NCBI GenBank assembly: GCA_019636245.1
Contig: JAHBXX010000020.1
Coordinates: forward strand, 1-64,000
Direction of reading: 5' to 3'
Origin: Planctomycetota bacterium
GTDB taxonomy: Bacteria; Planctomycetota; UBA1135; UBA2386
DNA length: 64,000 nt
The position numbers and the translations under genes were made by a program. Shown here piece after piece: positions 43,238-52,877 of the stretch. The stretch's first letter is position 1. Each line of letters begins with the position of its first letter. The notes beneath the pieces are model-generated. The model was not told the origin of the DNA, did not search any database, and worked only from the letters and a program-made list of their open reading frames with translations.

Positions 43238-43981
43238 TCACTTCTTTTCCTTGGACTGGTCCGCCTTGCCCTCGCCGGGCTTCGCCTCGGCTGCCTTCTT
43301 GCGGGCCGCATCGATCAGTTCGACGAACTTCGCGGGAGCCTTCTCGACTTCGTCCGTGCAGTCCTTGCAACAGACACGCACGAGACGCCCGCCGACCACG
43401 ACGTCGATGGGGTCGCCCATGTCGCCGCCGTAGCTCTCATCGCTGACAGGGCACTGCTTCAAGACGTAGTCCTTGCCCTGCGCGGTCACGACCGCGGCAT
43501 CGAGGACCTTCAGGAACTTGGCCGGCTCCTTGACGAACTCGGCCTTCTCCTTCTCGTCGGAGACGCGAACCAAGCGGTTGCCGAAGACGAACTCGTGCGC
43601 CTTCTCCGGCAGCTTCTTGCCCGAGATCACCGAGGTGGCCAGCGGATACAGCGGCCCCTGGTCCGCGATGATCTTCGCGTCGAGCGCCGACAGGCTCGCG
43701 GCCAAGTCCTTCTCGAACCTCTTGATGCAGCCGCCACAGCAGTAGCGGACCTCGCGCCCTTCGTAGAGCCTGACTACGGGATCGCCCATCGATCCGAGCT
43801 TCTTGCCGGTGATCGGGCAGGTGCTGAGCGAGTAGGCGTCGCCCACGCGGGCAACGGCCTTCGCGTCCTCCTGCTTCTTGCCGTGGCCGTGGTCACCGTG
43901 GTCGTGCTGCGCCAGCGCGTTGCTGGCGAGCAGGAACGCCGCGAGCAGCGGCAGGATCCAGAACAGTCGTTTCGTGGTCAT
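43238..43981 (-). CDS. Periplasmic protein with three TRASH/YHS-like metal-binding repeats
   Basis: A 247-residue protein with a signal peptide (RLFWILPLLAAFLLASNALA) and a His-rich lead (HDHGDHGHG). Three repeats follow. Repeat 1 (about 52-105) has CPITGKKLGSMGDPVVRLYEGREVRYCCGGCIKRFEKD. Repeat 2 has SVISGKKLPEKAHEFVFGNRLVRV without cysteines. Repeat 3 has CPVSDESYGGDMGDPIDVVVGGRLVRVCCKDCTDEV. Repeats 1 and 3 keep the C...CCxxC pattern of TRASH/YHS domains that bind heavy metals. The Lys-rich C-terminus ends KKAAEAKPGEGKADQSKEKK. It is probably a periplasmic copper carrier or buffer for the Cus pump encoded upstream. Confidence 0.75.
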   Translation of the reverse strand: MTTKRLFWILPLLAAFLLASNALAQHDHGDHGHGKKQEDAKAVARVGDAYSLSTCPITGKKLGSMGDPVVRLYEGREVRYCCGGCIKRFEKDLAASLSALDAKIIADQGPLYPLATSVISGKKLPEKAHEFVFGNRLVRVSDEKEKAEFVKEPAKFLKVLDAAVVTAQGKDYVLKQCPVSDESYGGDMGDPIDVVVGGRLVRVCCKDCTDEVEKAPAKFVELIDAARKKAAEAKPGEGKADQSKEKK

Positions 43982-44097
43982 CTTCGTTTCCTCTCGTGTC
44001 GCAGAACTGCCCCCGCAGCGCCGACAACGTGTCGGTCCGGCGGGAGCAAGGTAGGTGTGTGACGGGCGGGACGATTCCCCGCTCGGGCGCGAACAGG

Positions 44098-45405
44098 TCA
44101 TGGGGCAACTCCTCCGAGCAGCTCCTGCAACCTCGCCCTCGCCAGCGAGTGCTCGCGCCGCAGTCGGGCCAAAGCCGCCTCGGTTTCCAGAGCCATGGCG
44201 GTCGCGGCCACCCACTCGGTGAGCTTGCCGCCGCCCGCGGTCCACGCGGCGCGCGCGACGTCTCCCATCTGCCGCAACCGTGACAACAGGGACCCCGCGA
44301 GCACGGCGTGCTCCGCCTCCACCGCGGCGAGCATCGCCAGCTCGCGCACCGCCATGGCTGTCGCGTCGACGCCAGCCTGTCGACGCAGGGCGTCGGCCGC
44401 GCGCACGCGCGCCTCGCTCTCGCGCACCGCGCCTTCGATGGCCGTTCCACGCAGCCAAGGCAACGTCATGGCCGCACCGAGCGTCTGGCTCATGGTGCCC
44501 ATCACCGTGGCACTGAGGGAGAACTCGGGCACACGCTCCCACTCGGCCATCGTGACCTCGGCCATCGCGGCAGCGTGCTCACGTCGCTGCATCTCGACCT
44601 CGGCGTTGTTCGCCAACACGGACTCGATCACGTCCCGCTCAGCCGGTTGAAGGGCGGTCAGAGGCGGCAGCACCGGCTTCGTCACCATGGCATCGCCCCC
44701 GACACCGGCGATCGCACGCAGTGCAGCCTCCAGGGCTGGCCGCTCGCCGGCAAGCTTCGCGCGCTCCGCGCGCACCCGATCGCGCGCCACCTCGGCAGAC
44801 AGAAGCTCGGCCTGCATGGCAGAGCCTGCTCGTACCCGCGCCGCCACGGATGGCACCTGCACGGCAAGCAGCCGCTCCAGGCGGTCGAGAAGCGCCAACT
44901 CCTCGTCGCGCAAGGCCAGGGCGTAGTACGCGTCGCTGACCTGGGTCTGCAGCCGCAACCGTTGCCGAACGAAGGCGGCCCCAGCGACTCGTGCATCGGC
45001 GAGGGCAGCTTCGCCCTGCGCTTCCAAGCGTCCAGGCCAGAGGATCATGGCCATGGTGTTGTTCATCAGCAGCAAGGCCGTGCGATCGAGCGCAGACCCG
45101 CCGTCCAGGGTGTGCTCCAACCCGACCATCGCGGTAGTTGCCTGCGTGCTGGCCTGGGGCACCTTCTCGAGTGCCGCCTCCCAGGTATGGAAGGCCGCCT
45201 CCAGCGCGCCGTTGGCCTGTTCGGCGTGCGCCAGAAACGTGGAGAGCGTTGCTCCTTGGGTCAGATCAGAAAGCTCTCGATCCGCAAACGGCTTGTGGAA
45301 CTCGACCCCGGCGGCAGCAACTCGGTCGCGCTCCGCTTGCTCGCCTTCGGGCCGCATGACGCACCCGGCCAAGGCCAGTGCCAACACCATGGGAACCGCC
45401 TTCAT
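44098..45405 (-). CDS. cusC: TolC-family outer membrane factor of the Cus-type efflux system (lipoprotein)
   Basis: The 435-residue protein has a lipoprotein signal ending ALALAGC (Cys15) and two long TolC-type helical repeats (about 70-245 and 270-435). These are rich in Ala, Arg and Glu, such as ARVAGAAFVRQRLRLQTQVSDAYYALALRDEELALLDRLERLL. Its ATG overlaps the CusA stop (ATGA), so it is made with the pump. It forms the outer-membrane exit channel. Symbol by context and family, since TolC proteins of Cus and Czc systems cannot be separated on sequence alone. Confidence 0.85.
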   Translation of the reverse strand: MKAVPMVLALALAGCVMRPEGEQAERDRVAAAGVEFHKPFADRELSDLTQGATLSTFLAHAEQANGALEAAFHTWEAALEKVPQASTQATTAMVGLEHTLDGGSALDRTALLLMNNTMAMILWPGRLEAQGEAALADARVAGAAFVRQRLRLQTQVSDAYYALALRDEELALLDRLERLLAVQVPSVAARVRAGSAMQAELLSAEVARDRVRAERAKLAGERPALEAALRAIAGVGGDAMVTKPVLPPLTALQPAERDVIESVLANNAEVEMQRREHAAAMAEVTMAEWERVPEFSLSATVMGTMSQTLGAAMTLPWLRGTAIEGAVRESEARVRAADALRRQAGVDATAMAVRELAMLAAVEAEHAVLAGSLLSRLRQMGDVARAAWTAGGGKLTEWVAATAMALETEAALARLRREHSLARARLQELLGGVAP

Positions 45406-48400
45406 GCGACCACCTCCAACTGGCCCCGCATCCGCCAACGCTGCCACAGATAGAAGATCACCGGGTACGCCAGCAGCTCCATCAGGAAGCTCACGGTGAT
45501 GCCGCCGATCAGCGGTGCGACGAGCCGTCGCGTGACGTCGGCCCCAGTCCCGGTCGCCCACAGAAGCGGCAGCAGACCGATCATGTCGGTCGCAACCGTC
45601 ATGGTCTTTGGACGGATGCGTTTCACGGCTCCGGCGTGGATCGCCGTCATCAGGTCGCCGGTCGTTCGCATGCGCCCTTCCGACTTCGCGCGATCGAACT
45701 CGCTGTCGAGGTAGAGCAGCATCACCTGTCCGGTCTCCGCATCGACGCCGAGCAACGCGATGATGCCGACCCAGACCGCAAGGCTCATGTCGTAGTCCAG
45801 CGCCCACAGGAACCAGAACGCGCCGATCAGTGAGAACGGCACGGCGAGCAGGATCACGCACACGCGGAACCACGAGCCGTTGGCGAGGTACAGCAGCAGC
45901 ACGATCAGCAGCCCCGTGATGGGCAGCACGAGCCACAGCCTCTCCTCGGTCTCCTGCAGGTATTGGAACGTGCCGGACCAGACGCGGCTGTAGCCCGCAG
46001 GCAGCGGCACCGCGCGCTCGACAACGTCGCGCGCCTCGCCGACGAACCCACCGAGGTCGCGGTTGGCGAGGTCGACGTAGACCCAGGCCGTGCGCTGCGC
46101 GTTCTCGCTCCGTAGCATCGGCGGGCCGGAGACATGGCTCAAGGACGCCAGCTCGCCGAGCGGAATCTGTTGCCCGACGGGCGTGTCGACCAGCACGCCG
46201 CGCAACGAGTCCAGGTCGTCGCGACGCTCGCGGGCGTAGCGCAGATTGATCGGGAAGCGGCCGAGCCCTTCGACCGCGGTGCTGACCGGCATGCCGCCGA
46301 TCGCGGTCTGGATGACCATCTGCACGTCGCCGGTGGTCATGCCGAAGCGAGCCGCCGCGGCACGGTCGACGGCGATGTCGAGGTAGAGCCCGCCGAGGTT
46401 GTTCTCGGCGTAGGCACTCGTCGTGCCGCGCACACCCTGCACGGCCGCGGCGGTGCGCTGCGCCAAGTCGTTCAAGACGGCGAGGTCCGGCCCGAACAGC
46501 TTGATGCCGACCGGCGTCTTGATGCCCGTCGACAGCATGTTGATGCGATTCTCGATCGGGTAGGGCCACGCATTCGCCATCCCGGGCAGGCGTACGATCT
46601 CGTCGAGCCCTGGGTGGTGGCTGCCGTCCGGCTCCGACCAGCCGAACTTCAACTCCTCCATCGTGATCGGTCGGCGATCGGGCCAGAACGTGTGCTCGAA
46701 CGGCCATGACAGCCACGACAGCCAACCCGGGAAGCCCTGCCAGAACCGCTCCACCGCCCGCGTTCGCCACTTGCTGCGGTCGGCCTCGAGTTGCACGACC
46801 GTCTCGACCATCGAAAGCGGTGCGGGGTCGGTCGCGGTCTCGGCGCGACCGATCTTGCCGTGCACGGTGCGGACCTCTGGCACCAGCGCGATCAGTTTGT
46901 CGGTCTGCTGCAGGATCTCGCGCGCCTTTCCGACCGAGACGCTCGGGCTCGTCGTCGGCATGTAGAGCAAGTCGCCCTCGTCGAGCTTCGGCATGAACTC
47001 GGAGCCGAGGTTGGTCGCCGGGTAGATCGCCGACGCTCCGAGCAGGAGCACGCACAGCAAGGTCGCGAACGGGTGCCGCAGGCAGATCCAGAAGAACGGC
47101 TCGTAGACGGCCTCGCTGAGCCGGTTGACCGGGTTCCTCTCCTCACGCGGAATGCGGCCCTTCAGGAACCAGACCATGAGGGCCGGCACCACAGTGATGC
47201 CCAGGATGGCGGCTGCGCCGATCGCGAAGGTCTTGGTCCACGCGAGTGGGCTGAACATGCGGCCCGACTCACCGCCCAGCACGAAGATGGGCAAGAACGC
47301 GACCGTGATGATGAGCAGCGAACTGAACAGGCTCGGTGCCACCTCCTTCGCTGCGGCGAGCACGATCTCCGGCTGCGGCGGCATCGGCACCCCGCTCTTC
47401 TCGAACAGATCGCGCGCCCGTTGCAGATGCTTGTGCGCGTTCTCGACCAGCACCACCGAACTGTCGACCATGACGCCGATCGCTAGCGCAAGCCCGCCGA
47501 TCGACATGATGTTCGCGTTGATGCCGAGCAGCGTCATCAGCAGCATCGCGACGAGCAGGCCGATCGGCAGGATGATGAGCGCGACGATCGCCGAGCGAAC
47601 GTGGGCGAGGAACACGAGGCAGATGAGGCCCGTGACGATCAGTTCCTCGAAGACCGCGTCGCCCAGCGTGTCGACCGCGCGTTGGATGACGAGCGAGCGG
47701 TCGTAGGTCGGGACGATACGCACGCCCTCCGGTAGCCCAGGCTTCAGCTCTTCGAGCCGCGCCTTCGCCTCCTTGATGACCTGGAAGGCGTTGCTGCCGA
47801 AGCGCGCAACGACCACGCCGCCGACGGCCTCACCCTTGCCGTCGAGGTCACCGACTGATCGGCGCGCCTCGCCACCGACGCGCAGTTCGGCGACCTGCCC
47901 GAGCAAGACGGGCGTGCCGTTGGCACCGAGTCCGACCGGCACCTTGGCCAGATCATCGACTCCGTGCAGGTAGCCACGGCTCCGCACCATGTACTCTTGC
48001 TCGGAGCGTTCGACGACCGAACCACCGACGTCGCGGTTGCTCGATTCGATCGCCGCCGCAACGGCGGTGACCGAGACACCGAACGCTCGCACCCGTTCCG
48101 GGTCGAGCAGCACCTCGTATTGCTTGACGAACCCGCCAAAGCTCGCGACCTCGGAGACGCCGTCGACGGAGCTGAGCGGATACCGCAGGTAGTAGTCCTG
48201 GATCGTGCGCAGCTCGGCGAGGTCGTGGCGATCGGAGACCAGTGCGTACTGGTAGACCCAACCGACGCCGGTGGCGTCCGGGCCGAGCTTCGGCTGCACG
48301 CCGGCCGGCAGGCGGTCCCGGATCGTCGACAGGTACTCGAGCACGCGACTGCGCGCCCAGTAGATGTCCGTGCCGTCCTCGAACAGCACGTAGCAGAACG

Positions 48401-48671
48401 ACAGCTCGAACATCGACACGCCACGCACGTCCGTGGCCCCGGGCACGGCCAGCAGCGCACTGGCCAGCGGGTAGGTGACCTGATCGTCGACGACCTGCGG
48501 GTTCTGGCCCGGGTACTCGGTGACGACGATGACCTGCACGTCGGACAGGTCGGGGATCGCGTCGAGCCGGACGTTCCGGTAGCCCCACAGGCCCAGCGCC
48601 AGAAGCCCCACCGTCAACATCACGACCAGTGCGCGGTGGCGCACGCTGAGTTCGAGAATGCGCGCGATCAT
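45402..48671 (-). CDS. cusA: RND heavy-metal efflux pump, CusA-like
   Basis: A 1089-residue RND transporter with twelve membrane helices and two large periplasmic loops. It starts MIARILELSVRHRALVVMLTVGLLALGLWGYRNVRLDAIPDLSDVQVIV (CzcA/CusA signature IPDLSDVQV). YWARSRVLEYL, GGLALAIGVMVDSSVVLVENAHKHL and the proton-relay helix VGIIALLGVDAETGQVMLLYLD follow. The GVDAETG form of that helix is the one seen in monovalent-metal (Cu+/Ag+) CusA pumps. Both ends overlap neighbouring genes by ATGA (48671 with CusB, 45405 with CusC). It moves copper or silver from periplasm to outside. Confidence 0.93.
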   Translation of the reverse strand: MIARILELSVRHRALVVMLTVGLLALGLWGYRNVRLDAIPDLSDVQVIVVTEYPGQNPQVVDDQVTYPLASALLAVPGATDVRGVSMFELSFCYVLFEDGTDIYWARSRVLEYLSTIRDRLPAGVQPKLGPDATGVGWVYQYALVSDRHDLAELRTIQDYYLRYPLSSVDGVSEVASFGGFVKQYEVLLDPERVRAFGVSVTAVAAAIESSNRDVGGSVVERSEQEYMVRSRGYLHGVDDLAKVPVGLGANGTPVLLGQVAELRVGGEARRSVGDLDGKGEAVGGVVVARFGSNAFQVIKEAKARLEELKPGLPEGVRIVPTYDRSLVIQRAVDTLGDAVFEELIVTGLICLVFLAHVRSAIVALIILPIGLLVAMLLMTLLGINANIMSIGGLALAIGVMVDSSVVLVENAHKHLQRARDLFEKSGVPMPPQPEIVLAAAKEVAPSLFSSLLIITVAFLPIFVLGGESGRMFSPLAWTKTFAIGAAAILGITVVPALMVWFLKGRIPREERNPVNRLSEAVYEPFFWICLRHPFATLLCVLLLGASAIYPATNLGSEFMPKLDEGDLLYMPTTSPSVSVGKAREILQQTDKLIALVPEVRTVHGKIGRAETATDPAPLSMVETVVQLEADRSKWRTRAVERFWQGFPGWLSWLSWPFEHTFWPDRRPITMEELKFGWSEPDGSHHPGLDEIVRLPGMANAWPYPIENRINMLSTGIKTPVGIKLFGPDLAVLNDLAQRTAAAVQGVRGTTSAYAENNLGGLYLDIAVDRAAAARFGMTTGDVQMVIQTAIGGMPVSTAVEGLGRFPINLRYARERRDDLDSLRGVLVDTPVGQQIPLGELASLSHVSGPPMLRSENAQRTAWVYVDLANRDLGGFVGEARDVVERAVPLPAGYSRVWSGTFQYLQETEERLWLVLPITGLLIVLLLYLANGSWFRVCVILLAVPFSLIGAFWFLWALDYDMSLAVWVGIIALLGVDAETGQVMLLYLDSEFDRAKSEGRMRTTGDLMTAIHAGAVKRIRPKTMTVATDMIGLLPLLWATGTGADVTRRLVAPLIGGITVSFLMELLAYPVIFYLWQRWRMRGQLEVVA

Positions 48672-50353
48672 CGCCGCGCTCCCGTGTCCAGCGGCAAGCG
48701 GCTCTTCACTTCGCCGCACGACGTCATGCTGAGGTCGAAGAAGTTCTTCACCTGCTCGTCGGTCTGCAGCCAGTCGGCCTCGACCATCGGACAGTGCATG
48801 ACGAACAACGACGCACCAAAGGTCTTGCTCGGCCGGGCTGCCGCGAACAACTCGGCGAGCAGCTTGCCGGCCGGGATCAGAGCCTTGCGGCGCGTGGCGA
48901 CTTCGGCGGTGTCGGCAGGAACCGCCTTCGGCAACCCGTGCACGAGTTCGTGCAGTTCAGGCGACGCATCGTCGTGCAACGCCTGCACGGCGGTCGAGAG
49001 ACGAACCCAGCCGTCATCGTCATCCTTGTCGTGCAGCAGCGCGTCGGCGACCGCCAAGTAGGCGCTCAACACCGCGTCGACGCGCTGCTGGATCTCCGGG
49101 GTGATGCGCAAGGGTTCACGAACGGCCGGCCCCGGGCTCTTGTGCAGGAGTCCCTCGCCCTGCAGCTTGCGGGTGCCTTCGCGCAACTGACTCTCCGCGT
49201 CGATCAGTAGCTGGCCCGAGACGACAACGCGGTCGCCCTCCTTCAGGCCGTCCAGCACCTCGACCATGCCACCGTCCCCGGTCGCACCGACGCGCAGCAC
49301 GCGGGGCTCGAACTTGCCGTCGCCCAGCGCCAGCCATGCGAGTTGGCGGTCGCCGGTGTCCAACACGGCTTCCATCGGCACCAGCACCGCATCCGCCGCG
49401 AGCGACAAGGGCATGTGCAGACGTGCGAACATCCCCGGCCGATACGACTCGTCCTCGTTCGGCAGCACGGCGCGCACCGTGACCGTGCGCGTCGCTTCGT
49501 CGACCGCCGGGGCGATGTAGACGATCCGGCCCTTGGCCACACGCCCGGGCAGCGCGGCGAACGAAGCCTCGACCTCCATGTCGAGCCGCACGATGCCGGC
49601 TTCGTGCTCAGCCAACTGCGCATCGAGCCAAACCTCGGACAGGTCGACGATCCGCAGCAGCGACTGGTTCATCATCGCGGGCGCACCCTCGACGATGTCT
49701 CGGCGCATGAGTCGACCGCTGACCGGGCTTGGCCAGGGGATGGTCTGTTGGGCGCGCTCCCTCGTTTGCAGTTCGTCGACCAGTGGGGCGGGTAGGTCCC
49801 AGAGCAGGAGCTTCTGTCGAGCGGCCGCGAGCAGTTCGGCGTCGCCGCTCTTTCGAGCGGCGATCAGTTCTTCCTGCGCCACGATCAACTCGGCCGAGTA
49901 GAGGTCGAAGAGCACGTCGCCCTTGCTGATCGCCATCCCTTCGGTGTGGGCGTGCAGCTTGTGCACGAAGCCCGGGATCTTCAGCGCGATGTCCCGCTGC
50001 CGCGCCTGCGCCTCGCGCACCGCGCCAAACGCATGCACGGTCCTGGACAGCGGCCCCCGCGCGATGGTCGCCACGCGAACGCCCATGTTCTGGACGACCA
50101 CCGGGTCGATCGTCAGGGCGGGTCCGGAGTCCTTGGGCACCGAGGCCAAGGGCACCAACTCCATGCGGCAGATCGGGCAGGTGCCAGGGCCATCCTGACG
50201 CACCTGGGGGTGCATCGAGCAGGTGTAGACGCTGGTTGACTTGCTTGCCCCGGCACCGGCGCGCTGCGTGCCGAACCAGTAGCCGACGCCAGCGGCGGAG
50301 AACAACAAGACGAAGAAGGCCGTGGCCGGAAGGGCGGTACGAAACCAACGCAT
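48668..50353 (-). CDS. cusB: RND efflux periplasmic adaptor with heavy-metal-binding N-terminal and DUF3347 C-terminal domains, CusB-like
   Basis: A 561-residue adaptor. A signal anchor precedes a heavy-metal-binding domain, YTCSMHPQVRQDGPGTCPICRMELVP (about 43-68). The membrane-fusion core follows: GFVHKLHAHTEGMAISKGDVLFDLYSAELIVAQEELI, the helical hairpin, SGRLMRRDIVEGAPAMMNQSLLRIVDLSEVWLDAQLAEHEAG and a beta-barrel. The C-terminal 130 residues are a DUF3347 domain (ILSAYLAVADALLHDKDDD...HCPMVEADWLQ...FFDLSMTSCGEV), which in other proteins binds copper. It should pass Cu to CusA. First gene of the Cus operon, with about 148 bases upstream free for a promoter. Confidence 0.92.
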   Translation of the reverse strand: MRWFRTALPATAFFVLLFSAAGVGYWFGTQRAGAGASKSTSVYTCSMHPQVRQDGPGTCPICRMELVPLASVPKDSGPALTIDPVVVQNMGVRVATIARGPLSRTVHAFGAVREAQARQRDIALKIPGFVHKLHAHTEGMAISKGDVLFDLYSAELIVAQEELIAARKSGDAELLAAARQKLLLWDLPAPLVDELQTRERAQQTIPWPSPVSGRLMRRDIVEGAPAMMNQSLLRIVDLSEVWLDAQLAEHEAGIVRLDMEVEASFAALPGRVAKGRIVYIAPAVDEATRTVTVRAVLPNEDESYRPGMFARLHMPLSLAADAVLVPMEAVLDTGDRQLAWLALGDGKFEPRVLRVGATGDGGMVEVLDGLKEGDRVVVSGQLLIDAESQLREGTRKLQGEGLLHKSPGPAVREPLRITPEIQQRVDAVLSAYLAVADALLHDKDDDDGWVRLSTAVQALHDDASPELHELVHGLPKAVPADTAEVATRRKALIPAGKLLAELFAAARPSKTFGASLFVMHCPMVEADWLQTDEQVKNFFDLSMTSCGEVKSRLPLDTGARR

Positions 50354-50501
50354 GACGGAAGCCTCTCGGCTCAGAGAAACACTGCAGGAGGGTCACCGGC
50401 AACGCGCGCCGCGCATCGCCACGAAGCCCCGTTCGGGGCCGCCCGGGCACCTGGACTGCGTCGTCGGCGACGTCAGTACAGAGTGCTCCTACAGAGGCTC
50501 G

Positions 50502-50903
50502 CTACTCCCGCCAGACCGACAGCACGCCGTGCCGCCGGCGTCCCTGCCTGAAGTCGTTCCCGAATCGAATCGCCGCGGAACCAACTGAACTCGCACCTTC
50601 GGGCGGCCCAGTGATGGAAGGCAACCGCCACGGCTCGTGGATCCGCGTCGCCCCCGCCGCACTTGTCGGGTGGTGCGGCGTCGGTGCTTCCGGCGGCACG
50701 GCCGGCAGTCCCGGGCGTTCGACTTTCGCTTCGCAGTCGCAGTCCGGCACCACCTGCTTCGCGCACTCACATGCACCCACGCAGCAGGAACACGCATGCT
50801 CGGAGCCGGAGGTCGTCTCGTCGCGCCCCGCCACGACACCGAACCCAAGCGCGAGCGCCAGAGCGGTGACAACGGCTGCCAAGAGGCTGCGGAACGACAT
50901 CAT
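50502..50903 (-). CDS. Small exported cysteine-rich protein, putative metal-binding
   Basis: A 133-residue protein with a signal peptide (SLLAAVVTALALALGFGVVAG). A Cys cluster, HACSCCVGACECAKQVVPDCDC, follows at about 37-58 with eight cysteines spaced as in metallothionein-like sequences. The C-terminal 70 residues are Pro/Gly/Arg-rich without clear order. It lies upstream of cusB on the same strand and could be a periplasmic metal buffer. Family not recognised. The start at tandem ATGs (50903 and 50900) is ambiguous. Confidence 0.6.
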   Translation of the reverse strand: MMSFRSLLAAVVTALALALGFGVVAGRDETTSGSEHACSCCVGACECAKQVVPDCDCEAKVERPGLPAVPPEAPTPHHPTSAAGATRIHEPWRLPSITGPPEGASSVGSAAIRFGNDFRQGRRRHGVLSVWRE

Positions 50904-51289
50904 GAACTCATCGACTCAACGAAGTATCGGCACGGTCCTTTCAGGAATCAACGCGCCGGTGAGGGCCTGGAACTTCGACAACACCACGCTGTTCGCAGAA
51001 GGAGCCAACCGACTCGGGGGCTGCAGCAGCCACACCTGTCTCCGATGTCTTCGCGACACCCTTTCCGTGCACGATTCCAAAAACTCGACCGGGTTGTTGG
51101 CTCTTCGGGTCTCGCGCCTGCCAGCCCGGCGGCCCTGAGGCTATTGAGGGGTGGCTCGCGCAAGGCCGGAAGTCCATGACTCAACGTCACGAAGAGCGCG
51201 CGAACAGTTCCAAGGCCAAGACTGCGATCGCTCTCGTAGTCGCCGGCAGTCTGGCTCACGCAGCCGGCTGCCGTGGAACGCGGCACAAC
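50904..51289. other. Gene-free stretch between the Cys-rich protein and the MFS operon
   Basis: Nearly 390 bases with no coding sequence I can support on either strand; the short open frames lack the strong third-position GC bias seen in neighbouring genes. It carries the 15-mer TGACTCAACGTCACG (51177-51191) shared with 37458-37472. It should contain the promoter for the Cys-rich gene and possibly the cus operon, but no strong -10/-35 pair is evident. Confidence 0.4.
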
Positions 51290-51460
51290 CTACCCAGTGC
51301 GGTGCACGATGCCCTTGCAGTCGACGAACGGCGTGCCAGCGACGGCGCGTGGCGGGTGTGGCGAGGGCGGTTCGTTCGGGAGCACCGTCGTCAACGCGGC
51401 GCACCCGGCGAGCGACCACGCACAGGCCAGCAAGACAGCGAAACGTAGGTAGGTCCCCAT
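51290..51460 (-). CDS. Small lipoprotein of unknown function
   Basis: A 56-residue product with a strong lipoprotein signal (YLRFAVLLACAWSLAGC, Cys20), then AALTTVLPNEPPSPHPPRAVAGTPFVDCKGIVHRTG. The strongly GC-biased third positions favour this strand over an overlapping plus-strand frame. It starts 13 bases after the MFS stop on the same strand, so the two are likely cotranscribed. No family recognised. Confidence 0.6.
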   Translation of the reverse strand: MGTYLRFAVLLACAWSLAGCAALTTVLPNEPPSPHPPRAVAGTPFVDCKGIVHRTG

Positions 51461-51473
51461 TGAGCGCCGAATA

Positions 51474-52736
51474 CTACAGGCCGCCCTTGCGGACACTCTG
51501 GAGGCGCAGTGCGGCCAGAGCGCCGGCCGCTTGCAGCACCCCGGCAGCCGCGAATCCGATCGCCGGTGTGTCGGGAAACGCTGACCACAGGGTGCCCACC
51601 ATCGCGCTCGACACGAAGTCACCGATGCCGTTTGCCGCGGCAAGCACCCCCAAGCCAGTGCCTCTCACCTCGACTGGCAGCAGCTCCGCCGCGTGAGCCT
51701 TCTCCGCCACTTCCTCGGCGGCGATGTAGACGCCCGAGGCGACGAACAAGAGGAAGAGGATGGCGGGCATCGGGGGCAACAGGGCAAACCCGAGCGTCGT
51801 CATCGCGGCAACGGCATAGCCAAGTGCCAAGACCTTGTGCCTGCCCCATCGATCCGCGAGCACTCCGAGCGGAAGCGACGCCAGCGCACTGACCGCATTG
51901 TGCGCCACGTAGAGCCCGATCGCGAATGCCCCAGCAGTGAGCGAGAACAGGGTTCCAGTCGCGTGCTGCGTCGCGTACAGAATCAGGAGCGTGCGCGAGA
52001 AGTCGCCGCAGCCGAACGCGAACACGACTCCGACGTAGCGCCGAAACGGCGTGCCGGTCAGCTTCAGGCTGGCGAGCAGGCCGCCGCTGTGCCTGCGTCC
52101 GTGGAGCCTGGGCTTCTCGACCACCACGACCGCGATCGCCAGGAAGGCGAGCATCCCTGGCAGGAGCGACCACACCATGATGTCCTGGGGAGCGTCCCCA
52201 TTGGCGATGAGGGCCATGGCGAGCAGTGGCCCGATTACGGCTCCCAGCGAATCGCCAGCCCTCTCCAGACCGAATGCCCTGCCGAGAGCGGCAGGATCCG
52301 CGGCATCCGCCATCAAGGCGTCGCGGGGCGCACTCCGGCTGCCGCGGCCGATCCAAGCCGCCACTCGACACGCGAGAACCTGCAGCCAGCTCGTGCAATA
52401 GCCGATCACCGCAACGCCCACTGCTGTCACCAGAAACCCGATGGACGCGAGTGGCTTCCGCCTGGGCAGTCGGTCGGCCACGTGACCACCCCACAGCTTT
52501 GCCAGGGTGGCCGCACCGTCAGCACTGCCCTCGATGATGCCGATCGCAGCCGGTCCGGCACCCATCCCGAGAAGGACCGCAGGCAGCACAGCGGTGGCGA
52601 GTTCGTGCGAGATGTCGGAGAACAGGCTCGCCGAGGCCACTCCGACCGTTGAGCGGTTCAGCCAACCACGCTTGCCCGTTGGCTGCCGATCCCCGCCGAG
52701 GGGGAGCTTCTCGTTTTCAGGTGCGGTCATGTGCAT
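51474..52736 (-). CDS. Major facilitator superfamily transporter
   Basis: A 420-residue MFS protein with twelve predicted helices. SASLFSDISHELATAVLPAVLLGMGAGPAAIGIIEGSADGAATLAKLWGGHVADRLPRRKPLASIGF is typical of the YnfM/YjiJ-like MFS group seen in metal-resistance regions. RGSRSAPRDALMADAADPAALGRAFGLERAGDSLGAVIGP and ALASLPLGVLADRWGRHKVLALGY are the two half-specific cytoplasmic loops. The substrate is unknown. An ATG two codons after the annotated one (MTAPENEK) is equally possible. Confidence 0.85.
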   Translation of the reverse strand: MHMTAPENEKLPLGGDRQPTGKRGWLNRSTVGVASASLFSDISHELATAVLPAVLLGMGAGPAAIGIIEGSADGAATLAKLWGGHVADRLPRRKPLASIGFLVTAVGVAVIGYCTSWLQVLACRVAAWIGRGSRSAPRDALMADAADPAALGRAFGLERAGDSLGAVIGPLLAMALIANGDAPQDIMVWSLLPGMLAFLAIAVVVVEKPRLHGRRHSGGLLASLKLTGTPFRRYVGVVFAFGCGDFSRTLLILYATQHATGTLFSLTAGAFAIGLYVAHNAVSALASLPLGVLADRWGRHKVLALGYAVAAMTTLGFALLPPMPAILFLLFVASGVYIAAEEVAEKAHAAELLPVEVRGTGLGVLAAANGIGDFVSSAMVGTLWSAFPDTPAIGFAAAGVLQAAGALAALRLQSVRKGGL

Positions 52737-52877
52737 GCAGTCCTGGGGTCATGCAGCTTCGCCTCGGACTCTCCGGTGGCCCTGCGCACCAGATCGCTCG
52801 CAGACGATCGAGAAGCTTCAGGTTGCCTTGACGGCCGGTGCGAACGCGCGGGCGATGCGCCATCGAGTCCTCTTCGA

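Noticed and set aside
51176..51448. A plus-strand frame with a lipobox-like AHAAGC
   Set aside because: Its third codon positions lack the GC bias of neighbouring genes, and it overlaps the better-supported minus-strand small lipoprotein coupled to the MFS gene.
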